Shown: positions 35,340-48,087 of the stretch, one piece after another | Position numbering within the stretch: the stretch's first letter is position 1 | How the letters are laid out: each line of letters opens with the position of its first letter | DNA from: Adiantum capillus-veneris | Taxonomy: Eukaryota > Streptophyta > Polypodiopsida > Polypodiales > Pteridaceae | NCBI GenBank assembly: GCA_014529385.2 | Contig: CM043942.1 | Location: 65,051,184 to 65,115,183, forward strand | Reading direction: 5' to 3' | DNA length: 64,000 bases | Notes under the pieces: generated by a model | The model's input: the letters and a program-made list of their open reading frames with translations, nothing else | Database searches by the model: none | What the model was told of the DNA's origin: nothing | Position numbers and translations under genes: made by a program

Positions 35340-35398
35340 TTTTACCGCGACTATTACCGCGCCTTTTCCCGCTTGTATTACTGCCTGTATTACCACGA
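35340..35398. repeat. 12-bp-phased TTACCGC motif cluster, right
   Basis: TTACCGC, TTACCGC, TTCCCGC, TTACTGC and TTACCAC start at 35342, 35354, 35366, 35378 and 35390, exactly 12 bp apart. A 22-bp stretch matches the left cluster directly at about 20 positions, and the reverse complement also aligns to the inverted half of the left cluster. Confidence 0.65.
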
Positions 35399-35705
35399 AA
35401 ATCTCTGATGAGAAAGACCATATTAGGTATTTTGGTAAAAATCTCACATTATGGGAATCTCCAAATCGACTAAATTCATGTAATTTGGGAATTTTCCACT
35501 TAAAGTGGGAAAAATTGAGGTGTGTGGTTAGTAAATAAAGTGAAACTCTCATAAGATTGTGGTGTTGATAAACACCAAAAGTAAAGAGGATGTACAACAC
35601 ATGGATTTGAATAATAACTATGAATTACATAAAACAAAGGAAGATACAAAAAAGATTTTGTTTACAAATTGACTAGTATAGTCACAATAGAAGCTCCACA
35701 TAATT

Positions 35706-38700
35706 CTACTCCACATTTGATACCATATCTAAACTTTGATCCAAGTGTGGTTGATGTGCACGAGTGAGGCCTTCTTTGGATTTTAGAGCATGCCTTTCTG
35801 GAATCTTTATTCTAGAAAATGGTCCTTCTTTGTTGGGTCTCCAGGACCAAACAATTGCATCTACAGTTTTCCACACTTGTGGGTCCTTATAGTTGACAGC
35901 CCAATAACCCTTCCAAAAATTACTGTAAGCTTGAGTATCTGTCATCCCACTTTTTCTCGCGCAAGGTGCCCAATATTGAATCAAGAGTTTTATGTAGTTT
36001 GGTGATGTAGGCTCATTATCAATGTCAGATAAAGCCATTGCAAGCCACACTGGATAGATTTCTGTGTCACTCGAAACAAGCATAAGAAAGTCACCTTGGT
36101 GCACATCAGACATAGGGTCAAACTCTTCCCTTGGCCTATCTCGTTGAGGCCCACAAAAATGATTGTTCAACTCTTCAAGGCCTAGGAATCTTTTTGCTCC
36201 TTGTTGCAAATTCATTGTACTGCTTTGTAGGTGAGAATATTATTGAGTTTTTGGCCAAAACATTTCATACAAGACTCCCTCTGATATGATTTCTTTTCCA
36301 ATCTCTTCAATTACCTTACTCCAATAATCTATCACGGGTCTATAATATCGCGGAATACTTGAACCATTCCCTAAATTTTTCCAAAATTTTATATAGTTCT
36401 TTAGCCCCAAAATTACATCTTCGTGGGCCTTGACATACTCCGCCATTTTTACTAGAGGTGGATCTCCATGTGGTAACATTGGGTTGCCTTCTGTGTCTGT
36501 TTTCCAAAGGCGAATACTTCCACTCCAACTTGATACACCTACATGTGCCTTATATTGCATCATTGGTGTCTCATCCTGCATAAAGAACGTGAACTGAAGC
36601 GGTTTGGAATGTCCAACAAGTATGTCTTGTCCATCACAAAGATAGCCATCACAATATTGCTTGAAATCGGGGATCTTTGTGAGAAAAAATGGAGCTGGAG
36701 ATGATGAAGATGAGTTGTTTCGTAATGTATCCATCATGTGTGGCAAAGTATAGGTTTGTGTAACTCTCAACTTCTCTGAAAACCTACTAAACATGGCGTC
36801 TATGTCCTCATGTGTATGCCCAACCATTAAAAATCCCAGTTGGATGGTTTTGAAAACACCCCTTGCAACAAGCATTGACAAATAGGCAAATAAGTATCGA
36901 TTTTTGTTTTCCCCTGCACAATTATCCAATTGTAGCAACAAGTTCTCTGTCAATCTGCGAAATGTTGACCCCAATTCCTCTTCTGCAATTTCTGACGACT
37001 GCACAATGGGCTCTTTTCCATCACTCAAGTTATGGTAGTCCAAAGCATCCCTTGAGTTCAAAGCATGTAGTAGTGAAATATTTCTCCTTGGAAGTCCATT
37101 TGTTACTAGATCACCAAGAGGATGCTTATCTATCCTCTCTAGGTTATGTAAACAATTAGCAATTGAGCCAATTGTAAGATTTGGATCAGCTGGCCACAAA
37201 CCATTCAAGACAAAGTTTCCGTAATGACCTTCTCCATGTCCATGAGTGATCATGCCAATCAATGCCACCTGTAGATTATATCCTGAATCCACACCCTTAG
37301 GAACAATGCGTAATCTAGGAATGGCAGCCTTCTTTTGATCCATCTTATCATGGATTATGCATACATATTTTTGTGGTTGAGTTTCTGAATACGTGCGCCA
37401 TGCATAATATAGGCTTTTGCAACTCTTTTGTTGTGCCATGTGAACTTCTCTCTCCCTCAAGAGAAGAGCTCTGTCTTCAAGAGAAGGTTTAGCTTCTAAC
37501 CTTGCCTTGATTGAGCTACAAATATTGCACTTAGAGAACTCACTCGTCTTTGTTAAAGTGACATGTGGGTACTCTTTGTTCCAAATTCTACCAAAAGAAG
37601 ATTGGGATAGATTCTTCTCATAGCCCATTTGGTCAAGTGTCGTGTTGATTTCACATAAAATATCCACTTGTTTGTATGTTGATGGAATCACCAATTGAGT
37701 CTCTCTTGAGCCATCTAGCAGTGTTCTACTTCTACGTGGCATCTTCTCAGAGTTGTTTTCCACAAACTCATTTAGTAGTGCTCTTGCTAAACTAGTATGT
37801 TGAAGTCCCCTTCTCAATGTACATGTGTTCCCATGTACATATTGGCGCACACCATTTTCAAAGTTCTCCTTGTATCGATAAAATGATGTCATTGGTATTC
37901 CATGTAGCTCATACCATGCTCTACAACAAACAATAGAGCCATTTAGCCTGAATTGGTATCGTGACTTCTCATCTTTCTGATAACATATAAAAAGAACATC
38001 ATAAACATAATTAGTGCGTGATTTTTGAGACTCTCCCCAAAACTGTTGTCATAACCTTGTCACCATATCACGATCTGCAAACTGGCAACATTTTTGTGCA
38101 CAACAATCAATGCATGATACCCTTTGAATTTATTTGTTTGAAACGTAAAAAGTCGAAGCTGGTGCTGCTTTCGATTTTTGAGTCCTATGCATGAAAGTGT
38201 ATCGTCTCTTCCTTGATAACTGGACAACATTACTCCCATCAAGTTTTTTTCCAATATTGTCATCGTTGGATACATCTTCATATGTAGCATGCATGCCATC
38301 AACAAGAACAAAGCGTTGTAATGGGCTCCCATTCAACATTGTTGTCTGCTTGATGGGCCACTTTAGCAAAGTGATGCTACCCACTTCAACCACATCATCA
38401 ATGCTTGCATTTTCTCTTTCAATACGCACACCCACATAATCAGGACCAAGTTCCTGAAAGCTGACATAATCATGTGGAAATACATATAAGATGGTCCCTT
38501 CATTCATGGTTTGCATCATTGTGTCATCTTTTAAAAGGACCCTCTGATTTCTCCAAGACTCTCGAATCATTGCTTCAAATTCTGGGCTTGTCATAGGTAT
38601 TGCATCTGTAACTAGAGGATCAGAATGATCATGTTCTTCATCACCATTGTAGCTTTCATGTGGATCAATTAAGTTCCCATTTAATACAAAAGGTTTCAAA

Positions 38701-38936
38701 AGAAGCTTTGACCATCGAACAACACTCCATAATGAGCCTTGGAGAGATGAAGTATCCATTGTAGGAAAAGGTAGGACCACATCCTTCAAGCATTCCTCCA
38801 CTAGTATGGAGACATTTCCTTGCCCTATCTTTGTACCACCACAAGTGGAATCTGGATCTGTTCTACACACACAACCAATACCAACAATTTCATTGTCAAG
38901 TATCATATGTACTTTCTCCCAGATTTGAAGTCCATC
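35706..38936 (-). pseudogene. Transposase-like protein (DUF7869 type), three in-frame stops
   Basis: One minus-strand frame of about 1,077 codons, broken only by TAA (38130-38132), TGA (38049-38051) and TAA (36240-36242), with no frameshift. Its 5' limit is a good splice acceptor (TTTTTCACTTACAG before 38936). Order: an N-terminal domain (GIGCVCRTDPDS, LPFPTMDTSS) recalling the DUF8039/TNP1-type domain of plant transposons; a Cys-rich CIDCCAQKCC segment; FRLNGSIVCCRAW; then, numbering from the ATG at 37892, a C122-x2-C125 pair, D182/D185 (IHDKMDQ), D323 (QLDNCAGENKNR) and H361-E362-D363 (GHTHEDIDAMFSRF). The last two are the hallmark motifs of DUF7869 proteins and could supply an RNase H-like DDE/D site. 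The C-terminal 170 residues (GDFLMLV...YPVWLAMAL) look like a BAH/SH3-like module. DNA-mobilising activity is inferred, not shown. Confidence 0.6.
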
Positions 38937-39019
38937 CTGTAAGTGAAAAAGATTACATTGTTAAATCCATAGTTATAGAAAAATACTCTTCAAACAAAAA
39001 ATCATGCTACAACATGAAA

Positions 39020-41165
39020 AAGGTTTGCATAGGTTGGACAAGTGTTGAACCTTGAGACCAAATTCTCCTTGCTATATTAATGGAAGCAAGGTTGGAAATT
39101 ATGGTGGATCTTGAAACCAAAGCATCCTTGCTATATTAGAGCATAGGTTGGACAAGTGGTGGACCTAGTTGTAATACCCACTGCCACCTATCAACTACTA
39201 TAGGACTATGCTTTCCAATGTCCAAGTATCCATTGAGTCTTTCAAGGTTGAACACGTGGTGGACCTTGAAACGAAAATCCCCTTTCTATATCATAGCATA
39301 TCTTGGACAAGTGGTGTCCTAGTTATAATGCCCAATATCCAAGGTGAAATACCTTAGGACCTTGCTACCTTGCTTGCCAATGTTTACGTAGCCCTTCATT
39401 TCTTTAATGGAAGTAAGGTTGGACAAGTGGTGGACCTTGAAACCAAAGCCTCTTTGCTATATGAGAGCATAGGTTGGACCTAGTTGTAATACCCACTACC
39501 ACCTATCAACTACTATAGGACTATGCTTTCCAATGTCCAAGTATCCCTTGAGTCTTGCAAGGTTGAACACGTAGTGGACCTTGAAACCAAAATCCCCTTT
39601 CTATATCAGAGCATAGCTTGGACAAGTGGTGGACCTAGTTATAATGCCCAATATCCAAGGTGAAATACCTTAGGACCTTGCTACCTTGCTTGCCAATGTT
39701 TATGTAGCCCCTCATTGCTTTAATGGAAGCAAGGTTGGACAAGTGGTGGACCTTGAAACCAAAGCCTCTTTGCTATATTAGAGCATAGGTTGGACCTAGT
39801 TGTAATACCCACTACCACCTATCAACTACTATAGGACTATGCTTTCCAATGTCCAAGTATCCCTTGAGTCTTGCAAGGTTGAACACGTGGTGGACCTTGA
39901 AACGAAAATCCCCTTTCTATATCAAATCATAGCTTGGACAAGTGGTGGACCTAGTTATAATGCCCAATATCCAAGGTGAAATACCTTAGGACCTTTCTAC
40001 CTTGCTTGACAATGTTTACGTAGCCCCTCATTTCTTTAATGGAAGCAAGGTTGGACAAGTGGTGGACCTTGAAACCAAAGCCTCTTTGCTATATTAGAGC
40101 ATAGGTTGGACCTAGTTGTAATACCCACTGCCACCTATCAACTACTATAGGACTATGCTTTCCAATGTCCAAGTATCCCTTGAGTCTTGCAAGGTTGAAC
40201 ATGTGGTGGACCTTGAAACCAAAATCCCCTTTCTATATCAGAGCATAGCTTGGACAAGTGGTGAACCTAGTTATAATGCCCAATATCCAAGGTGAAACAC
40301 CTTAGGACATTCTACCTTGCTTGCCAATGTTTACATAGCGCCTCATTTCTTTAATGGAAGCAAGGTTGGACAAGTGGTGGACCTTGAAACCAAAGCCTCT
40401 TTGCTATATGAGAGCATAGGTTGGACCTAGTTGTAATACCCACTGCCACCTATCAACTACTATAGGACTATGCTTTCCAATGCCCAAGTATCCCTTGAGT
40501 CTTGCAAGGTTGAACACGTGGTGGATTATTGAAACCAAAATCCCCTTTCTATATCAGAGCATATCTTGGACAAGTGGTGGACCTAGTTATAATGCCCCTC
40601 CTTTCTTTAATGGAAGAAAGGTTGGAAAAGTGGTGAATCTTGAAACGTAAACCCTTTGGCCATATATAGAGGATAGCTTGGACAAGTGGTGGGCTTATTT
40701 GTAGTATCCAATGTCCAAGGTCCAAGGTGAACTATGTAAAGACCTTACTTCCAAAAACAAAGTCGTACAAGTGGTTCTCCTTGAAACCAAAACCTCCTTA
40801 GTGTATTAGAACATAGCTTGGAGAAGTGGTGGACTTAGTTGTAATAGTGAATGTCCAAAGCAAACTATTATAGGACCTTGCTTCCCAAATCAAGTTTGGA
40901 CAAGTGGTGGATCTTGAAACCAAAACCCCCTTACTCTATTAGAGCATAGCTTAGATAAGTGGTGGACCTAGCTGCCATGGAAAATGTTCAATGTGAACTG
41001 CTACAGGACCTTGCTATTAAATGTCTAAGTAGAGCTAGCTTCTTTAATGGAATCAAGGTTGGGAAAGTGGTGCATCTTGAAACCAAAAGCCCTTTATTGT
41101 ATTAGAGCATAGCTTGGACAAGTGAGGGACCTAGTTTTAATGTGTGATGTCCAAAGAAAAGTATT
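39020..41165. repeat. 316-bp tandem satellite array
   Basis: The word TCAACTACTATAGGACTATG recurs at 39191, 39506, 39822, 40138 and 40453 (steps of 315-316 bp). Each monomer contains two or three copies of the box TTGGACAAGTGGTGGACC and conserved words such as ATATCCAAGGTGAAATACC. Units are about 95% alike by eye in the centre; from about 40590 they become shorter and degenerate. The array lies just upstream of the splice acceptor of the transposase-like gene. Confidence 0.9.
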
Positions 41166-42060
41166 ACAAGACCTTGCTTTCCAATATTTGAATTGGTCAA
41201 GTGGTTAAAACTAAGTATAAAACTTTGACCATTTTCTTCTCGAATTGCCAAAAATCTAGTTTTAGACACCCCTAAATGAAAATGGTTTAGGGTGGCCTTA
41301 AACAACGTTTTTTCAAAGACTTGAACAAAAGGATTGCCGAAGAGTAATGAAAATTTATTATGGCTTGAAGTGCCTGAGTATGTGAAAACAAGCCTAGGTT
41401 TTCCACGAGGCAAAAGGTGACATAATAAGAACATTGGAAACTTAGGATTGACCATGTGGCCTAAACTTTGGCAAGTGAAGTGGTGGCCAAGTTTTGTGGC
41501 ACAGTGTGCACTTGGTCCTATATGTGTTGACCACTTGGCTAAATCTAGGACCATAAGGCCAAACCTTTGGCACCTTAAATATAGTATGGGACATAATCTA
41601 GAACTGTTATAGTAAATTAGTAGTATAGTTAATATATTAATATTTGTATTATAGTTAAGTATATGCTAAATATAATTTATGTTCAAAATTTCACTAATGA
41701 AGAATGTTCCCATTTAGCACTCCAGATGCGGGGTCTTACGGCAATGCCACAATGGGGTGACAAAGCAGCACTTCCATGTGGGGTTTGGGGGTAGCGCTCT
41801 TGATGGGGATGTGGAATATAGCCCTATGATGGCGGGGCTTGGGAGGCTCATTTTGGGATATTGTTCCGGGCGGGGTTAAGGGGCGGCAGCGCCCAAAGAT
41901 TTAAAAAAAAAAGTGAATTCCTAGTATAGAGTTACGCATGTTTTGCATATTTTCAACCATGATTTCTTTAATTTTGGCCGTGTGAATTGGTTAATGTTTT
42001 ATACTGCTTTTGTTTTTTTTAATCCTATGATAAAACATGGACTTGTACATACTTGGCATT
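41166..42060. other. Unassigned region with a GC-rich patch
   Basis: No gene recognised. A 150-codon minus-strand frame at 41102-41554 has no recognisable motif and overlaps degenerate satellite. 41740-41905 is notably GC-rich (GGGGCGGCAGCGCCC) between AT-rich flanks, and its origin is unclear. Confidence 0.4.
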
Positions 42061-42440
42061 CTAATAAACCCTATCAAGATTAGGTAGAGAGAGAGCACAC
42101 GAGCAACGCACACAGAGAAAGCAGGCGAGCAGCAAACACACAGAAAGCGCACACGGATCGCACACAGTTGGAGTATACGCGCGCGTAGAGGAGCAAGCCC
42201 GGCATCGTACACAACACACAAGTGGAGCGCACAGGATTGAAAGTTCGTGCACAAGATAAAGAAATAGTAGCATACACAACGCTTTCCAGAAGGGCAGGAT
42301 CGGGCATAGCTTCTTCTCAGGAGACATTGCACACCTCACGAATAGAGAAAAAACAGGTATTTCTCTCTCTCTCACTCTCTGTCTTTCTCCATATAGAGAA
42401 GATGGTTCTTCTTGCACACACACTCTCTCGTCAAAAGACA

Positions 42441-42745
42441 GAGATACATTGTTTTGAAAGTATCCCCGCACACATACACATATTCCCACACATCGTCTTC
42501 CTCTATTCCACATACATAACCACAGTGAAATCTGTTATCTTGTTGTCTCTCTCTTGAAAATACATGCACATATTGCCACACATCGTGTTCCTCACTTCCA
42601 CATACATAACCACAGTGAAATCTGTTATCTTGTTGTGTCTCTCTTGAAAATACGTGCACATATTCCCATACATCGTCTTCCTCTCTTCCACATACATAAA
42701 CACAGTGAAATCTGTTATCTTTCTCTCTCTCCTCTCTCTAGAAAA
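42441..42745. repeat. 90-bp tandem repeat, three copies
   Basis: CACAGTGAAATCTGTTATCT occurs at 42521, 42611 and 42701. Each unit also has CACATATTCCCACACATCG and TTCCACATACATAA. It ends in CT- and CTAT-rich microsatellite (about 42725-42785). Confidence 0.9.
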
Positions 42746-43099
42746 CAAGTATTTCTCTCTCTCTCTCTATCTATCTATCTCTGTATCTTGCTATCTCTCT
42801 CTTGAAAATACATGCTCATATATGTGTGCGTCTGTGTTATCTATGTGTATGTATGTATATTTGTGTTATTTCATTGTAATACTCATACATAATGCAGATA
42901 CACAATTACACTTAATTACGATATGCACACATAGTATATATACATACATAAATATCACAAATAACTAACACATTGTAATACTAGTAAACTTGAATGGAAG
43001 ACTTACTTGCATGATCTGTTAAAATTGATTCTTGTAGCGAGTTCTGGATGTATGCTGAGCTGATTTTCCTCTAATCCATTTGTAGATATGATTGTAACT

Positions 43100-43605
43100 T
43101 CTGTTTCTCAAAAAAAGTAGTGTTGTTTAGTGATACACCTAATGGACATAAATGGTTGAAACTAGGACATGTAGACCAAAAATACGTGTATTTCTTTGGA
43201 TGAATATATACACTTTTTGGTGACCCTTACCACAAGTGGTGGACCTTGAGACCAGTGGACTATAAGGACATCCAAACAATACCTTGTACACTCAGTCCTA
43301 ATTCTTGGTATCTAGGTTGGACAAGTGGTGGACCTTGTTCAAATTATCTAACATGGTGAAATAATTTAGGTGTGATAAATTCATATCTATGCAAACTAAT
43401 ATCAGTTTAGGCTTGTTAATTTGAATTTGTTTGAATTTATGTACAATATAATGATTTGAGGTTTGCATATTTGAATTTAGATGGTATAATGATATCTTTT
43501 TGTGGTAAACTTGAATTTAAAATCAATTTCATGTGGAATATTTTAAATTTAAGTGGTAAAATTTAAATCTTATAAAAAAGTTTCAATTTTAAAATTTGGG
43601 CGGGA
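43100..43605. other. AT-rich region with isolated satellite boxes
   Basis: No gene. Single copies of the AAGTGGTGGACCTTG box occur at about 43232 and 43325 outside any array. Confidence 0.5.
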
Positions 43606-43715
43606 TATTTTAAAATTTAGGCGGGATATTTAAAATTTAGGAGGGATATTTTAAATTTAGGCGATAAAATTTTGAATTTTAAATTTAGGCGGGAGGGTTT
43701 TCAATTTATAGCGAG
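43605..43715. repeat. About 20-bp GGCGGGATATTTTAAAATTTA repeats
   Basis: Five degenerate units of GGCGGGATA plus an AT-rich half lie in tandem. Confidence 0.75.
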
Positions 43716-43729
43716 ATCTCCCTTACATA

Positions 43730-46700
43730 AGAGAGTATAGGTTGGACAAGTGGTGGACCTTAAAGCCAGACCATCCATGCTACTGGACATGATAGGTAGG
43801 GAATCTAGTTGAATATTGTATGTATAATATATATGTAATAGATCTATCTTGCACAAGTGGTGGACCTTGGAACAAAACCCCATGTAAAACATATCATACA
43901 CATTCCAAGTGGTGAGAAAAAATATCATTTAAGATATAGCCTTATAGGTTGGACAAGTGGTGGACCTTGGAACCAAACCCCCATGTACAACCTATCATGG
44001 TCACTCCAAGTGGTAAGAAAGATTAACCTTTAAGATATAGCCTTATAGGTTGGACAAGTGGTGGACCTTAACACCCACATATTCTTAATACAATGACATA
44101 GAGTGGAAAAGTGGTGAATCTTGAGACAAAACCACTCATGCTACTAGCGATAATAGCTTGGACAAGTGGTAGCCCTTGAATGTAAACCCCCCATGTACAA
44201 AATATCGTGGGTTTAAGGTATTTCGATGAAGCTTAGCATCTTGGAAACATGGTGCACCTTGCTTCTCTTCATGTTTCAATGTAGTCTATCTTAGACAAGT
44301 GGTGGAGCATCCTTCTCTCCATGTTTCAATGGACCCTAGCTTGGACAAGTGGTGGACCTTTGCTTCTCTCTATGATTCAATAGAGTTAACTTGGACAAGT
44401 GGTGAAACTTGGAACCAAACCCCCATGTAAAACCTATCATGGTCACTCCAAGTGGTAAGAAAGAAAAAACCTTAAGATATAGCCTTATAGGTTGGACAAG
44501 TGGTGGACCTTAACACCCTAGTATTCTTAATATAATGACATAGAGTGAACAAGCGGTGAATCTTGAGACAAAACCACTCATGCTACTAGCGGTAATAGCT
44601 TGGACAAGTGGTGGACCTTGAACATAAACCCTCCATGTTTCAATAGAGTTAGCTTCGACAAATGGTGGAGCATCCTTCTCTCCATGTTTCAATGGAGCCT
44701 AGCTTGGACAAGTGGTGGACCTTTGTTTCTCTCTATGTTTCAATAGAGTTAGCTTGGACAAGTGGTGGACCTTGAAAGTAAACCCCCCATCTAAGAAATA
44801 TCGTGGGTTTAAGGTATTTTGATGGAGCCTAGCATCTTGGAGACATGATGCAACTTGATTCTCTTCATGTTTCAATGGCGCCTATCTTGGAAAAATGGTG
44901 GAGCATTCTTCTCTCCATGTTTCAATGGACCCTAGCTTGGACAAGTGGTGGACCTTTGCTTCTCTCTATGTTTCAATAGAGTTAGCTTGGACAACTGATG
45001 GACCTTGGAACCAAACCCCCATGTAAAACCTATCATGGTCACTCCAAGTGGTAAGAAAGAATAACCTTTAAGATATAGCCTTATAGGTTGGACAAGTGGT
45101 GGACCTTAACATCCACATATTCTTAATACAATGACATAGAGTGGAAAAGTGGTGAATCTTGAGACAAAACCACTCATGCTACTAGCAATAATAGCTTGGA
45201 CAAGTGGTGGCCCTTGAATGTAAACCCCCCATGTACAAAATATCGTGGGTTTAAGGTATTTCGATGAAACCTAGTATCTTGGAGACATGGTGAACCTTGC
45301 TTCTCTTCATGTTTCAATGTAGTCTATCTTGGACAAATGGTGGAGCATCCTTCTCTCCATGTTTCAATGGACCCTAGCTTGGACAAGTGGTGGACCTTTG
45401 CTTCTCTCTATGATTCAATAGAGTTAACTTGGACAAGTGGTGGACCTTGGAACCAAACCCCCATGTAAAACCTTTCATGTTCACTCCAAGTGGTGAGAAA
45501 GAATAACCGTTAAAATATAGCCTTATAGGTTGGACAAGTCGTGGACCTTAACACCCTAATATTCTTAATATAATGACATAGAGTGAAAAAGTGGTGAATC
45601 TTGAGACAAAACCACTCATGCTACTAGCAGTAATAGCTTGGACAAGTGGTGGACCTTGAACGTAAACCCCCCATGTTTCAATAGAGTTAGCTTCGACAAA
45701 TGGTGAAGCATCCTTCTCTCCATGTTTCAATGGAGCCTAGCTTGAACAAGTGGTGGATCTTTGTTTCTCTCTATGTTTCAATAGAGTTAGCTTGGACAAG
45801 TGGTGGACCTTGGAACCAAACCCCCATGTAAAACCTATCATGGTCACTCCAAGTGGTAAGAAAGAATAACCTTTAAGATGGATCCTTATAGGTTGGACAA
45901 GTGATGGACCTTAACATCCACATATTGTTAATAAAAGTGGTGAATCTAGAGACCAAACCACTCAGGTTACTAGAAATAATAGCTTGGACAAGTGGTGGAC
46001 CTTGAATGTAAACCCCTCATCTACGAAATATCGTGGGTTTAATGTAGTTCCATGGAGCCTAGCATCTTCGAGACATGGTGCAGCTTGCGTCTCTTCATGT
46101 TTCAATGGAGCCTATCTTGGACAAATTGTGGAGCATCCTTCTCTCCATGTTTCAATGGAGCCTAGCTTGGACAAGTGGTGGACCTTTGCTTCTCTCTATG
46201 TTTGAATAGAGTTAGCTTGGACAAGTGGTGGACCTTGGAACAAAACCCCCATGTAAAACCTATCATGGTCACTCCAAGTGGTAAGAAAGAAAAAACTTTA
46301 AGATATAGCCTTATAGGTTGAACAAGTGGTGGACCTTAACACCCACATATTCTTAATATAATGACATAGAGTCGAAAAGTGGTGAATCTTGAGACAAAAC
46401 CACTCATGCTACTAACGATAATAGCTTGGACAAGTGGTGGCCCTTGAATGTAAACCCCCCATGTAAAAAATATCGTGGGTTTAAGGTATTTCGATGAAGC
46501 CTAGCATCTTGGAGACATGGTGCACCTTGCTTCTCTGCGTGTTTCAATGTAGTCTATCTTGGACAAATGGTAGAGCATCCTTCTCTCCATGTTTCAATGG
46601 ACCCTAGCTTGGACAAGTGGTGGACCTTTGCTTCTCTCTATGATTCAATAGAGTTAACTTGGACAAGTGGTGGACCTTGGAACCAAACCCCCATGTAAAA

Positions 46701-48087
46701 CCTATCATGGTCACTCCAAGTGGTTAGAAAGAATAACCTTTAAGATATAGCCTTATAGGTTGGACAAGTGGTGGACCTTAACACCCTAATATTCTTCATA
46801 TAATGATATAGAGTGAAAAAGTGATGAATCTTGAGACAATACCACTCATGCTACTAGCGGTAATAGCTTGGACAAGTGGTGGACCTTGAACGTAAACCCC
46901 CCATGTTCCAATAGAGTTAGCTTCGAAAAATGGTGGAGCATCCTTATCTCCATGTTTCAATGGAGCCTAGCTTGGACAAGTGGTGGACCTTTGTTTCTCT
47001 CTATGTTTCAATAGAGTTAGCTTGGACAAGTGGTGGACCTTGGAACCAAACCCCCATGTAAAACCTATCATGGTCACTCCAAGTGGTAATAAAGAATAAC
47101 CTTTAAGATGTAGCCTTATAGGTTGGACAAGTGGTGGACCTTAACACCCACATATTGTTAATAAAAGTGGTGAATCTTGAGACCAAACCACTCGGGCTAC
47201 TAGAAGTAATAGCTTGGACAAGTTGTGGACCTTGAATGTAAACCCCTCATCTCCGAAATATCGTGGGTTTAATGTATTTCGATGGATCCTAGCATCTTGG
47301 AGACATGGTGCAGCTTGCTTCTCGTCATGTTTCAATGGATCCTATCTTGGAGAAATGGTGGAGCTTCCTTTTCTCCATGTTTCAATGGAGCCTAGCTTGG
47401 ACAAGTGGTGGACCTTTGCTTCTCTCTCTGTTTCAATAGAGTTAGCTTGGACAAGTGGTGGAGCTTATAACCAAATCCCCATGTAAAACCTATCATGGTC
47501 ATTCCAAGTGGTAAGAAAGAATAATCTTTAAGATATAGCCTTATAGGTTGGACAAGTGGTAGACCTTAACACCCATATATTCTTAATATAATGACATAGA
47601 GTGGAAAACTGGTGAATCTTGAGACAAAACCACTCATGCTACTAGCGGTAATAGCTTGGACAAGTTGTGGACCTTGAATGTAAACCACCTGTGTTTCAAT
47701 AGAGTTAGCTTCGACAAATGGTGGAGCATCCTTCTCTCCATGTTTCAATGGAGCCTAGCTTGGACAAGTGGTGGACCTTTGCTTCTATCTATGATTCAAT
47801 AGAGTTAGTTAACTTCTCTCCATGTTTCAATGGAGCCTAGCTTGGACAAGTGGTGGACCTTTGCTTCTATCTATGATTCAATAGAGTTAACTTGGACAAG
47901 TGGTGGACCTTTGAACCAAACCCCCATGTAAAACCTATCATGGTCACTCCAAGTGGTTAGAAAGAATAACCTTTAAGATATAGCCTTATAGGTTGGTCAA
48001 GTGGTGGACCTTAACACCCTAATATTCTTAATATAATGACATAGAGTGAAAAACTGATGAATCTAGAGACAAAACCACTCATGCTAC
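43730..48087. repeat. Satellite with about 1,230-bp higher-order period
   Basis: The landmark AAGATATAGCCTTATAGG (and AAGATG variants) falls at 45070, 45512, 45875, 46300, 46742, 47105, 47530 and 47975. Spacings cycle 442, 363, 425, so a unit of 1,230 bp repeats. The left part (43931, 44032, 44474) is irregular. All subunits carry many copies of TTGGACAAGTGGTGGACCTT. Short frames in it are repeat artefacts. The array is cut at 48087 by element 2 and resumes at 60996. Confidence 0.9.

Noticed and set aside
41740-41905. GC-rich patch as transferred organelle or bacterial DNA
   Set aside because: No organelle or bacterial gene motif is visible; composition alone is not enough.
43007-43100. Minus-strand 94-bp segment with a good acceptor (TTTGAGAAACAG) and donor (CAA-GTAAGT), as an upstream exon of the transposase-like gene
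   Set aside because: None of its frames joins in phase to the coding frame that begins at 38936; it could only be a 5' UTR exon, which the sequence alone cannot show.
44510-44692. 60-codon frames of a repeated MKHGEKDAPPF type within the satellite (also 45548, 47566, 61761, 63763)
   Set aside because: They are satellite monomers read in one frame; neighbouring monomers break the frame and there is no promoter or domain.
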